From: Candidatus Hydrogenedentota bacterium
GTDB lineage: Bacteria > Hydrogenedentota > Hydrogenedentia > Hydrogenedentales > SLHB01
Assembly (NCBI GenBank): GCA_016209895.1
Contig: JACQVH010000163.1
Span: 1 to 55,822, forward strand
Length of the DNA: 55,822 bases
Reading direction: 5' to 3'
Shown: positions 16,643 to 23,839 of the stretch, piece by piece
How the letters are laid out: the number at the start of each line of letters is the position of its first letter
Position numbering within the stretch: position 1 is the stretch's first letter
Program-made: the position numbers and the translations under genes
The notes under the pieces: generated by a model
Told to the model about the DNA's origin: nothing
The model's input: the letters and a program-made list of their open reading frames with translations, nothing else
Database searches by the model: none

Positions 16643-18817
16643 CTTCTTTTTCGCGTGCGCCAGGACTTTCTTCAGCGCCTCGACCACGTCGTGAAGGTTC
16701 TTATCGGTCATCAGCGGATACAGCGGCAGCGAAAGGATTTCGCGCGACGCCGCAGTGGCGTGCGGCAAGTCCTCCGGGCGATTACCGAGCGTCTTCTGGT
16801 AATACTCGTGAAGATGCAGACCGTAGAAATGGACGCCGGTCCCGATGTTCTCGCGCCGCAACTCGTGTGCGATTTCGTCGCGGCTCTTGATCAGCTTGTC
16901 GAGACGTAGCCGGACGATCATCAGATGCCAGGCGTGCTCGACGTCGTCGCGCACCTTGGGCAACACGATCTCGTCGAGGTCGCTTAATACCGAGCAGTAC
17001 ATTCTCGCCAGGCGCCGCCGCGCGGCCTTGAATGAGGGGAACTTTCGCAGTTGCTCGATACCTATCGCGGCGCCGACGTCGTTCATGTGGTACTTGAATC
17101 CGGGCTCCATGACCTGAGCCGGCCCCGCAACCGCGCTACGCCCGTAGCGATTCCACGCGATGGAAGTCATGCCGTTGGTGGCCAAGCGGCGCAAATGCTC
17201 AGCATCGCTCTCGCGCTGGACCGCGATCACGCCGCCTTCGACGGTTGTAACATTCTTGATCGGATAGAAGCTGAAGCAGGTGAAGTCGCCGTCGCTGCCG
17301 ACGGGTCTGTTCTTGTACGCGGCGCCCAAGGCATGCGCGGCGTCTCCGATGACGGGAACGCGACGTCGTTCAGCGACGCGGCGAATGGCGTCCATATCGC
17401 AGGGCTGTCCCGCGAGGTGGACCGGCATGATGGCCTTGGTGCGCTCGGTGAGCGCCGATTCCAGTTTTGCCGGATCGAGGTTCAGGGTGTCGGGACAAAT
17501 GTCTACGAATACCGGTTTGGCGCCCATGCGAAGGATGGTATTGCCCGTCGAGGCCCACGTCAGCGGCGATGTGATGACTTCGTCCCCGGGACCCACGTTG
17601 AGGTGAGCCAGGCACAAGTGCAGCGCCGCAGTGCAGGAAGAGGTCGCGACGACGTAACGCGCCGACACGATTTCCGCAAACATCCGTTCGAAGATCTGGA
17701 CCTTGGGTCCGGTCGTCAGCCATCCACTGCGCAACGTGTCCACCACCGCTTGCTCTTCTTCTTCGCCGAGCGAAGGCCGCGCGAGCGGAATGAATCGAGG
17801 TGCCACCGGCTCGCCGCCCTCGTCCACGGGCGTGGACAGCAATCGCCGCATCCGCCGAACGTTGAAGAAGGGCTCGGCCAAGGGATCATACGCGGGGTCT
17901 TGAAGGGCTTCCCGAAGTTCGCGGAGGCCGTCGTCCAACGAGTACCGACATTCGAAATCGAGTCGTTCGCCGAGTTTACCAAAATGGACGCGGTAGCTGC
18001 GGAGGTCGTCGTCGCTTTTCGGAACTTCCAGCGCTACTTCCGAAAAGGCCTGGGCAATCCGCTGCGCAAGGTGCAGAATCTGGAAGTTGTTCTCGTCGGA
18101 ACCAACGTTGAATACCTGGGCGCGTGCGTGTTCTTTGGGCGTTTCGAGCAGAATGGCGAAGGCACGCGCGGCGTCGCGAACGTGCACCATGGGACGCCAT
18201 TGCCGTCCGCCGCCGACGATGGTGATCTTCTTAGAACGAACCGCACTGGCCACCATTTGATTCACGGCGAGGTCAAAGCGCATCCGGGGGGATACTCCGA
18301 ACATGCTCGCGGTCCGCGCCACCATCGGCTCGAAATAGTCGCTGTTCATCGAGAGAATCGCGCGCTCCGCCTCGAGCTTAGTGGCACCGAAGGTGGACAC
18401 GGGATTGGTCGGACTTTCCTCGTCGAGCCAGTCGAACAGGCCTCTACCGTAGACGACACAGGAAGATGCCAGGAGAAAGCGCCGCACGCCCTTCTGGATG
18501 GCCAGACTCGCCAACTCCCGCGTGCTTTCTACGTTAACGTCGTGGGCCATGTCGGGGTTCAAGTCGCAGGAAGGATCATTGGACAGGCTGGCGAGGTGGG
18601 CGATGGCCTCGACGCCGTCGAGCAGCCCCGGACGTTCCTGCAGCCGCCGGACATCACCCTTTACGATCTCGCACTCTTTCGAAGTCCGAAACGACTCTAC
18701 ACTTTCTTCGCCGAAACAAAACCGGTCAAAAATGCGGACGCGATGACCCCGCCCCAACAACTCCGCCACGAGGCAACACCCGAGGTAACCGCCCCCACCC
18801 GTCACCAATACCTGCAT
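16640..18817 (-). CDS. Fused NAD-dependent sugar epimerase/dehydratase and DegT/DnrJ/EryC1 aminotransferase
   Basis: A single 725-residue frame with two enzyme domains normally made as separate proteins. Residues 1-~310 are an extended SDR: VTGGGGYLGCCLVAELLGRG, LASSCVVYGRG and WRPMVHVRDAARAF. Its YxxxK site reads STFGATK, with F143 in place of the catalytic Tyr and K147 kept. Residues ~340-725 are a DegT-family PLP aminotransferase: RSGWLTTGPKVQIFE, VATSSCTAALHL, IGDAAHALGA and PLP lysine K521 in FSFYPIKNVTT, ending LPLYPLMTDKNLHDVV. Such enzymes make amino sugars for surface polysaccharide. The join shows no stop or frameshift. No other polysaccharide gene is adjacent. Confidence 0.9.
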   Translation of the reverse strand: MQVLVTGGGGYLGCCLVAELLGRGHRVRIFDRFCFGEESVESFRTSKECEIVKGDVRRLQERPGLLDGVEAIAHLASLSNDPSCDLNPDMAHDVNVESTRELASLAIQKGVRRFLLASSCVVYGRGLFDWLDEESPTNPVSTFGATKLEAERAILSMNSDYFEPMVARTASMFGVSPRMRFDLAVNQMVASAVRSKKITIVGGGRQWRPMVHVRDAARAFAILLETPKEHARAQVFNVGSDENNFQILHLAQRIAQAFSEVALEVPKSDDDLRSYRVHFGKLGERLDFECRYSLDDGLRELREALQDPAYDPLAEPFFNVRRMRRLLSTPVDEGGEPVAPRFIPLARPSLGEEEEQAVVDTLRSGWLTTGPKVQIFERMFAEIVSARYVVATSSCTAALHLCLAHLNVGPGDEVITSPLTWASTGNTILRMGAKPVFVDICPDTLNLDPAKLESALTERTKAIMPVHLAGQPCDMDAIRRVAERRRVPVIGDAAHALGAAYKNRPVGSDGDFTCFSFYPIKNVTTVEGGVIAVQRESDAEHLRRLATNGMTSIAWNRYGRSAVAGPAQVMEPGFKYHMNDVGAAIGIEQLRKFPSFKAARRRLARMYCSVLSDLDEIVLPKVRDDVEHAWHLMIVRLRLDKLIKSRDEIAHELRRENIGTGVHFYGLHLHEYYQKTLGNRPEDLPHATAASREILSLPLYPLMTDKNLHDVVEALKKVLAHAKKK

Positions 18818-18951
18818 GCGCGCTGCCGCTCCTTCTTTTGGTCAAAAGATCGACGAAGGAGTATATCAGGTCAAGACCGCGAGTGGGAACCTTACGACCT
18901 TGCCCTCATTTCCCCATTGACAAACTTCCGATCATGTTCTAGGGTCTTTCC

Positions 18952-19719
18952 ATGCCTAAGAATAGCGATCCGCGGCAGATGGAGTTCGGTTGGCGCGACG
19001 AGGCCGGGTTGCGTCACGAGTTGGAACGGGAAACCGGCCTGTCGTTGCGATTGACACTGACCGACAACGTGTACCACATCATGACGATGAAGCCCCTGCG
19101 CCAGGAGAATCGTGTGGCGCTCCGAATTCATCGGATGTTTCTTACCGCCGACACCCCGGTGGTGAAGGCCTTGGCCGGCTGGGTGCGACGGCCCCGGCGC
19201 GGCGTCAGCAGCCGCGTGCTGGACCAATTCATTCGTGGCCACCGACACCTAATTCGCAAGGGTCCGGCACGGGAAGCGTCCGTGCAGACGGCAGGCCGGC
19301 ATCATAATCTTCGCGCCATGTTCGACGGGTTAAACCGGACCCACTTTGGAGGCGCCGTTACCGCCCGCATCACTTGGGGGAATTTGCCGCGCCGGTCGGC
19401 CCGGGGCAAGCGGCGACGCTCGATCCGTTTCGGGAGCTACACCGCCGAGGATCACATCATTCGGCTTCACCCCTTCTTGGACCAACCATTCGTGCCCGAA
19501 TATTTCGTGCGCTACATCGTCTTTCATGAGATGCTACATGCCGCTCTCGGGAGCGAGGAAGACCCGGATTCTGGTCGCCGCTGCGTGCATACCCGGGAAT
19601 TCAAACAGCGAGAGCGCGCGTACCCCGACTACCCGCGGGCTACCGCATGGCAGAACGAGTCTCCAAATATCCGCAGGTTGCTGCGATATCGGCCTGACGG
19701 AAAGGCACGTGCCCAGTAG
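18952..19719 (+). CDS. SprT-like zinc metallopeptidase-domain protein
   Basis: A 255-residue protein with an SprT-like fold. The first ~110 residues are basic and poorly conserved (GLSLRLTLTDNVYHIMTMK). The C-terminal ~120 have LRAMFDGLNRTHFGGAVTAR, then RRSIRFGSYTAEDHIIRLHP and the zinc motif HEMLH (H192, E193, H196) in VRYIVFHEMLHAALG, with a further His in CVHTREFKQRERAYPDY. That layout is typical of bacterial SprT-like domain proteins, whose substrates are mostly unknown; eukaryotic relatives cut DNA-protein crosslinks. It is the first gene of a plus-strand run that continues with the ECF sigma factor, but a 146-base gap separates them. Confidence 0.85.
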   Translation: MPKNSDPRQMEFGWRDEAGLRHELERETGLSLRLTLTDNVYHIMTMKPLRQENRVALRIHRMFLTADTPVVKALAGWVRRPRRGVSSRVLDQFIRGHRHLIRKGPAREASVQTAGRHHNLRAMFDGLNRTHFGGAVTARITWGNLPRRSARGKRRRSIRFGSYTAEDHIIRLHPFLDQPFVPEYFVRYIVFHEMLHAALGSEEDPDSGRRCVHTREFKQRERAYPDYPRATAWQNESPNIRRLLRYRPDGKARAQ

Positions 19720-19865
19720 TCGAGCATCGTCAATTAGCCGGTGTAAGTGGCTTGGAATCAGGGGGATGCAGCCCTTGGCGGAGGAATGGCGCAAGCGGAT
19801 TCCTACGTTTTTGTGATATTTTTCATCTTGATGGGTAATATCTTCGGACAGGGCGCTCTGACGCG

Positions 19866-20501
19866 GTGCGAACTGCGAACGCGAATTCTACGTCCTCCGA
19901 CCATCGGAGCTTCCGCTTGAAAGCGGTGCCGAGAACGGACGAGGACCTGATGGTGCGGCTCTGCCGGGGCGACGCAGACGCTCTGGCGGGGCTGGTGCAG
20001 CGGTATCAGAATGACATCTTCAGATTCTGTCTGCATTACGTAAGAGACGTTGAGCGCGCCAAGGAATTGGCTCAGGAGACGTTCATCCGCGTGTATGTGG
20101 CGCGCGCCAGGTTTGACGAGTCGCGGAAGTTTCGACCATGGATACTCTGTATCGCACGGAATCTCTGCCTCAACGACCTCAAGCGCAAGAAGACCGTTTC
20201 CATGGAATCCCTGGATGAATACGCGAGCACCGCACGCGAAGAGAGCGCTAACGCGCCCTGGATGTCGGACGGTCCCGACGGGCAACTCATCGCCACGGAG
20301 CGGCGGGAAGTCCTCGCGCGGTTGTTGAATACGCTCGATGACGAGGCCCGTGAGATCGTGACCTTACGCTTTTTTGAAAAATTGGCCGCTCGCGATATCG
20401 CCGAGATCGTGGGCAGTACCGAAGGCGCCATTCGAACGCGGTTGCACCGCATCTTGAGGTCCCTTCGGGACAAAAAAATAGATGGCAAAGAAGATTTGTG
20501 A
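19866..20501 (+). CDS. ECF-type RNA polymerase sigma factor
   Basis: A sigma-70 family extracytoplasmic-function factor. Region 2 is seen in DEDLMVRLCRGDADALAGLV, YVRDVERAKELAQETFIRVY and FRPWILCIARNLCLNDLKRK; region 4 in LLNTLDDEAREIVTLRFFEK followed by LAARDIAEIVGSTEGAIRTR. There is no region 1 or 3. The frame starts at GTG 19866 (211 residues); the first ~20 residues are not conserved, and a GTG at 19929 just before PRTDEDL is an alternative. The downstream membrane anti-sigma factor overlaps its stop by four bases, so the two are made together. A TAATAT box near 19840 may belong to its promoter. Candidate targets include the small-peptide cluster downstream. Confidence 0.93.
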   Translation: MRTANANSTSSDHRSFRLKAVPRTDEDLMVRLCRGDADALAGLVQRYQNDIFRFCLHYVRDVERAKELAQETFIRVYVARARFDESRKFRPWILCIARNLCLNDLKRKKTVSMESLDEYASTAREESANAPWMSDGPDGQLIATERREVLARLLNTLDDEAREIVTLRFFEKLAARDIAEIVGSTEGAIRTRLHRILRSLRDKKIDGKEDL

Positions 20502-22036
20502 CCACCCCAAGTTGTAACGAGTACGAGCAAGACCTGATGGCGTACCTGGATGGTACGCAGGGTCCCGGTGTGTCCCGTCAGTTTCAAGCACATCTGCAGG
20601 GATGCGTTGCGTGTCGCCGTGAAGTGGCGGCGCTACTCGAACTTTGCCAGGACTTGGAATGGCTCGGAGACCGGACGCGGCGGCAGACGTCGCCGGTCGA
20701 GTTGGTGGGTCCGGTATTGTTGGCGGTGCGGCAACGTGACGCCGCCGTTTCGACGACAGACTTCGGCAAGTCGTATGGTGCGAAATGGCGTTGGTGGCTC
20801 GCCGCGACCAGCCTGGCCGCGGCGTTGTTGATAACATGGTTCGGTCCGCGCTTGGTGTCTCCCGAAAAACCGGCTACGGGTGAACTTCCCATAGCCCGCA
20901 GCGGAGAGAACCGGCCGTTGCCGAACCCCACTCCCGACGCCGGTGACCACCGGGCGCCAACGGAGACCTACAGCCCGAGCAAGCAGCGGCTCGAGTTGGC
21001 GAAAAAGCATTTGCCCGAGACTACGGGCGGACGCCCCAGTGGGTCGGAAGGCCTCGAGGCTACCGTCGCGCCGCAGATCCAGAGCGTCACTATTCAGGAC
21101 GTGATCAATGCCCGGAAGCAGGCGCTTACGGACCCTGCCGCACGAGCACGCCTCCGACAGATGGCCAGCCTTACGCCCGACGCGGCGCGCGAGATCGCTC
21201 AGAATGAGACGGCGTCTCCCGAAGCCGTCGCGGGCGCTGCGCAAGCGCTTTCTACCGAAGAAGCCCAGGCGGCCCTCCTGCGCGTCGTCGGACATTACCC
21301 GGACCGAGCCTATCTGCGATACGCCCTCGTCCAGCAAACGCAGGCCCAACCGGCGGCCGCAGACACACCGAAGATCACGGAAGCGCAACTTAGTACGCTC
21401 CGCGATCTCGACGAGGATAACGCGCTGGTTTACTATCTCGAAGCCCTCTCGCATTTGGAAGCAGGCGACGTCGCCGGCGCGCTCACGGCGTTGGAAACTG
21501 CCAGCCGGCTCGACAAGGCCAGCGCCTACACCCTGGAAGCCGCCCTGGCGCGGGAGCAATCCCTTGTCGCCGGTGGCATGGACCCACAGGCGGCCCGCGT
21601 GGCAACGGCATTCACTGCCGGCGACGACGAATACGGCGTGCTTTGCGATCTGGGTAACAAGCTGCTACAATACGGTAGATATTACGCCGAATCTGGCGAT
21701 CTGGCAACGGCGCAACGAATTGCCGAAGCCACGCAACAATTCGGCCAACAGTTGGATGACAGCGCACTGTTCGCACAAGAACGGTTGGCGGGTTTGGATA
21801 TTCAGCGCGCGGCGATCGACATTCTGGAAGGCATTTACGAGGCCCTCGGATCGGGTGATGGAATTGAAACGTTGGTGGCGCAGACGATGGCGCTAGTCAA
21901 CGGTTTTCAGGAGTGGCAGAACTTCTTCAACAACCTGGATGAGGTCATCTCGGAAGCGACCGATGACCGATTCGTGGGATTCCTGGCGGACCTAATCCTT
22001 CGCCAAGGGGACTTGAACATATTGGACTACTTGTAG
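20498..22036 (+). CDS. Membrane anti-sigma factor with zinc-finger N-terminus and repeat-rich C-terminus
   Basis: A 512-residue partner of the ECF factor. The N-terminus carries an HC2-type anti-sigma zinc finger (FQAHLQGCVACRREVAAL; His, Cys, Cys) preceded by YEQDLMAYLDGT. One membrane segment (about 110-132, WWLAATSLAAALLITWFGP) places the rest outside the cytoplasm. The external part has a Pro/Thr-rich stretch (about 135-210) and an Ala-rich helical region (about 215-512) that looks like degenerate TPR repeats (e.g. VYYLEALSHLEAGDVAGALT). The GTG start overlaps the sigma stop (GTGA), so translation is coupled. The large external helical region suggests it senses something outside the membrane. 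Confidence 0.82.
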   Translation: MTTPSCNEYEQDLMAYLDGTQGPGVSRQFQAHLQGCVACRREVAALLELCQDLEWLGDRTRRQTSPVELVGPVLLAVRQRDAAVSTTDFGKSYGAKWRWWLAATSLAAALLITWFGPRLVSPEKPATGELPIARSGENRPLPNPTPDAGDHRAPTETYSPSKQRLELAKKHLPETTGGRPSGSEGLEATVAPQIQSVTIQDVINARKQALTDPAARARLRQMASLTPDAAREIAQNETASPEAVAGAAQALSTEEAQAALLRVVGHYPDRAYLRYALVQQTQAQPAAADTPKITEAQLSTLRDLDEDNALVYYLEALSHLEAGDVAGALTALETASRLDKASAYTLEAALAREQSLVAGGMDPQAARVATAFTAGDDEYGVLCDLGNKLLQYGRYYAESGDLATAQRIAEATQQFGQQLDDSALFAQERLAGLDIQRAAIDILEGIYEALGSGDGIETLVAQTMALVNGFQEWQNFFNNLDEVISEATDDRFVGFLADLILRQGDLNILDYL

Positions 22037-22230
22037 CGGAATCGTTTGCGACCCGACCGGGGTTTTTTCCCGGGCCGAAAAAAAAAGTTGCTTCTTTTGA
22101 TGAAATAGTTCAAAATAGCGGCGTTCATTGAAAAGAAGGAGTGGGGTTGTAAGTGCAAGTCAGTAAGGGGACTTGTGCATACGAACCAAACGTGTTGACA
22201 GTCGGAAGGAGAAGGGAGGTGAAGCACCGT

Positions 22231-22398
22231 ATGAAGCATCTCAAGGTGTTGTCGAACCAGAAACCCGCGCAGGCCGCGGAAACTGCATGGGTACAACTGA
22301 AGGACATCATTTGCGTGGGCAATCTGTGCCCGGGCGGCTTGAACCTACGCCAAGGCAAATGGCTGGCCACCCAAGTTGACCAGTGGCTGCAGAAGTAG
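22231..22398 (+). CDS. Small peptide 1 of six-gene family (55 residues)
   Basis: First member of a tandem family sharing the N-terminal pattern MxH[VL]xx[IVL][ST]xx[LK]PAxA. Here it reads MKHLKVLSNQKPAQAA. The body is unrelated to the others: a hydrophobic stretch with two cysteines (IICVGNLCPGG) and a Trp-rich end (KWLATQVDQWLQK). The start is fixed by a strong GGGAGGTG Shine-Dalgarno and by alignment with the other members; a longer frame from 22153 is not used. I know no family that matches. A conserved N-terminus on variable bodies suggests a leader peptide of processed precursors (RiPP or bacteriocin-like) or a secretion tag. The gap from 22037 holds no other gene, only an A/T-tract palindrome near 22062-22088. 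Confidence 0.72.
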   Translation: MKHLKVLSNQKPAQAAETAWVQLKDIICVGNLCPGGLNLRQGKWLATQVDQWLQK

Positions 22399-22423
22399 CC
22401 TCCGGGGAATTCAAACGACAGTA

Positions 22424-22438
22424 GTTCCGTAACGGAAC
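22424..22438. promoter_or_regulatory. 15-bp palindrome between peptide genes 1 and 2
   Basis: GTTCCGT-A-ACGGAAC is a perfect 7-bp inverted repeat around one base, 26 bases after peptide gene 1. The compact symmetry fits a dimeric-repressor operator better than a transcript hairpin, since the loop would be one base. Confidence 0.4.
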
Positions 22439-22474
22439 GTTTCCACTACGTTAAAGTGAAGTGAACGAGTTAAC

Positions 22475-22497
22475 GGTCGTTCAATATGCGAACGGCC
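22475..22497 (+). promoter_or_regulatory. Hairpin before peptide gene 2
   Basis: GGTCGTTC pairs with GAACGGCC (one G-U pair) around the loop aatatgc, about 20 bases before the start of peptide 2. No T-run follows, so it is not a terminator; it may stabilise or mark a processed transcript end. Confidence 0.4.
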
Positions 22498-22517
22498 CTT
22501 GACGAAAGGAAGATGAG

Positions 22518-22727
22518 ATGATGCATCTGCGGACAGTCACAAAAAGGCTTCCGGCCTCCGCCCAGCTCAACGTGCAGGGCGTGCCGATAAACCTTTTCGG
22601 CAATTTGTTCGGTTGGCTGGCGCCCTTGCTGGCCGGCAAGCAACTGTATATCCAAGCATTGAATCACACCCAGGGCTCTCTCGACCCCAACAACGTCGAC
22701 AACGCTGGGCTCTTCGGCAAACTGTAA
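22518..22727 (+). CDS. Small peptide 2 of six-gene family (69 residues)
   Basis: N-terminal block MMHLRTVTKRLPASA. Starting at the first of two adjacent ATG codons keeps His at position 3 as in the other five members, which decides the start; the Shine-Dalgarno is AAAGGAAG. The body has a hydrophobic, Gly- and Leu-rich segment (INLFGNLFGWLAPLLAG) that could form a membrane-active helix, followed by a polar Asn-rich tail ending LFGKL. It lacks cysteine. It is the longest member and lies 119 bases after peptide 1 and 62 before peptide 3. No family is recognised. Confidence 0.72.
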   Translation: MMHLRTVTKRLPASAQLNVQGVPINLFGNLFGWLAPLLAGKQLYIQALNHTQGSLDPNNVDNAGLFGKL

Positions 22728-22789
22728 TCAAGGCAAATGGAACTTAGTCCTGCGTCCCCTCAGCGGGCGCATGAGGAGGTGAAACAACT

Positions 22790-22972
22790 ATGAAGCATGT
22801 GGGATGTATTTCCAAGAAGCTCCCGGCGAAGGCCGTCGTTGTTTATGAGACCGCCCTGGAACGCTGGATTGACTTGGCGAAGGGTCTCGCCCAGCGCGGG
22901 CCAGGCTTGTTCGGAAAGAACGAGTTGGGCGACACGGTGGCGCGGTTCAGTTTCGGCAAACTGCCACTCTGA
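22790..22972 (+). CDS. Small peptide 3 of six-gene family (60 residues)
   Basis: N-terminal block MKHVGCISKKLPAKA, directly after a near-perfect GAGGAGGTGA Shine-Dalgarno. The body is amphipathic and more charged than its neighbours (ETALERWIDLAKGLAQRGPG) and ends in ARFSFGKLPL. Both peptides 2 and 3 contain LFGK followed by an Asn or Leu and finish with a GKL motif, the only similarity I see between bodies. A Cys in the shared block (position 6) is unique to this member. It is followed by a GC-rich hairpin at 22981-23002. Confidence 0.72.
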   Translation: MKHVGCISKKLPAKAVVVYETALERWIDLAKGLAQRGPGLFGKNELGDTVARFSFGKLPL

Positions 22973-22980
22973 TCCCAGCG

Positions 22981-23002
22981 GGCGCGCCTCGGACGGCGCG
23001 CC
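22981..23002 (+). promoter_or_regulatory. GC-rich hairpin between peptide genes 3 and 4
   Basis: GGCGCGCC is repeated around TCGGAC and, being self-complementary, forms an 8-bp stem with a 6-base loop eight bases after the stop of peptide 3. The following bases (gttccactgcg) are not a T-run, so at most it is a weak or partial terminator. Confidence 0.45.
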
Positions 23003-23077
23003 GTTCCACTGCGTACAAGATTTGGTAGGACTCGGAAGGAGAGAACGAGAATTCTCAAGCTAAAGAAGGAGAAAAAC

Positions 23078-23260
23078 ATGAAGCATGTAACAAGCATTTC
23101 GAGAGGGCTGCCGGCGCTGGCTACCACGACTCCCGACAAGACCACGCAAAAGCAGCAAATACTGACAGGGGTTACGGCAGGGCTTCAGGGTCTGCTCGCC
23201 GGGCTCGGCAACGTTCAGCAGGCGGCCTTGGGCAATCTCCTGGACAAAATCTACGGATAG
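23078..23260 (+). CDS. Small peptide 4 of six-gene family (60 residues)
   Basis: N-terminal block MKHVTSISRGLPALA after the Shine-Dalgarno GAAGGAG. The body is Thr/Gln-rich at first (TTTPDKTTQKQQ) and then an almost uncharged Gly/Leu/Ala helix-like stretch (ILTGVTAGLQGLLAGLGNV), ending LLDKIYG. The composition resembles pore-forming or class II bacteriocin-type peptides, but no family motif is present. It is 105 bases after peptide 3 and only 12 bases before peptide 5, so those two are probably translated together. Confidence 0.72.
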   Translation: MKHVTSISRGLPALATTTPDKTTQKQQILTGVTAGLQGLLAGLGNVQQAALGNLLDKIYG

Positions 23261-23272
23261 GAGGAACGTTTA

Positions 23273-23434
23273 ATGAAGCATGTGGCAGGAATTTCGAAGA
23301 AACTCCCGGCGTCCGCCCAGACCACGAACAACAAGTCGCTGAACACGAATCTTTGCAGCTTCTTGGCGGGTCTGTTGGGCGTGCCCTCGACGGTAATCCC
23401 GGGTTGCTACACGAAGACGTCCAGCAAGTCCTAA
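23273..23434 (+). CDS. Small peptide 5 of six-gene family (53 residues)
   Basis: N-terminal block MKHVAGISKKLPASA with GGAGGAA just upstream. The body opens Asn-rich (TTNNKSLNTN) and has two cysteines that bracket a hydrophobic core (LCSFLAGLLGVPSTVIPGCY), so an intramolecular disulfide or thioether ring is possible; it ends TKTSSKS. Its shared block is closest to that of peptide 3 (both HVxxISKKLPA), suggesting duplication followed by replacement of the body. It starts 12 bases after peptide 4. Confidence 0.72.
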   Translation: MKHVAGISKKLPASAQTTNNKSLNTNLCSFLAGLLGVPSTVIPGCYTKTSSKS

Positions 23435-23583
23435 GGGACCGGACGCCATTCCCGAAACACTTGGGCGATGCGAGCTAGTGCCACGTCATCGCCAAATTGT
23501 GCGGAACTGGAAAACAGGGTAAGACAGCGCTTGTGTGACGCTGATTAGAACCATGGGGACAATGTAGAGAAGGAGAGTAACAA

Positions 23584-23709
23584 ATGGTACATCTGCATCC
23601 CGTATCGAAGAAGAAACCGGCGAAAGCCAGCCTCGTTCCGGACGAGTTGCTGTGCAAGCTGTTGTCGCTTATCGGCAAACAGAGCTTGCTCGGCTCCAAG
23701 TGCTCGTAA
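23584..23709 (+). CDS. Small peptide 6 of six-gene family (41 residues)
   Basis: The last and shortest member. N-terminal block MVHLHPVSKKKPAKA after the Shine-Dalgarno GAAGGAGA. The body is a short amphipathic Leu/Lys helix with two cysteines (ELLCKLLSLIGKQSLLG, then KCS at the end). His at position 3 and the PAKA motif place it clearly in the family even though it is separated from peptide 5 by 149 bases that hold no other recognisable gene. It is followed 27 bases later by the inverted repeat that closes the cluster. Confidence 0.68.
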   Translation: MVHLHPVSKKKPAKASLVPDELLCKLLSLIGKQSLLGSKCS

Positions 23710-23736
23710 TTCACTGAGCAGACGAGGATTGACGTG

Positions 23737-23764
23737 AACCGTGGAGGTAATAGCCTCCACGGTT
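23737..23764 (+). terminator. Inverted repeat ending the small-peptide cluster
   Basis: AACCGTGGAGG and CCTCCACGGTT form a perfect 11-bp stem around a 6-base loop. The T content after it is modest (ctgcgtttctgg), so it is a likely but not textbook terminator. It lies between the last peptide gene and the convergent oxidoreductase gene, where a shared terminator is expected. Confidence 0.6.
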
Positions 23765-23839
23765 CTGCGTTTCTGGGAGGCCCATCCCTATCCCTAATGA
23801 CACAACCACACGCTGGGAATCGCCACCGAATACCCGCCG

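Noticed and set aside
22060-22092. Hairpin with T and A tracts after the anti-sigma gene considered as a terminator
   Set aside because: The T-tract is inside the loop and an A-tract follows, so it does not terminate rightward transcription; a 4-bp stem before the T-tract is too weak.
23435-23583. A possible seventh peptide gene between peptides 5 and 6
   Set aside because: No start codon is followed by the MxH block and frames are short; it may be a lost member but nothing supports it.
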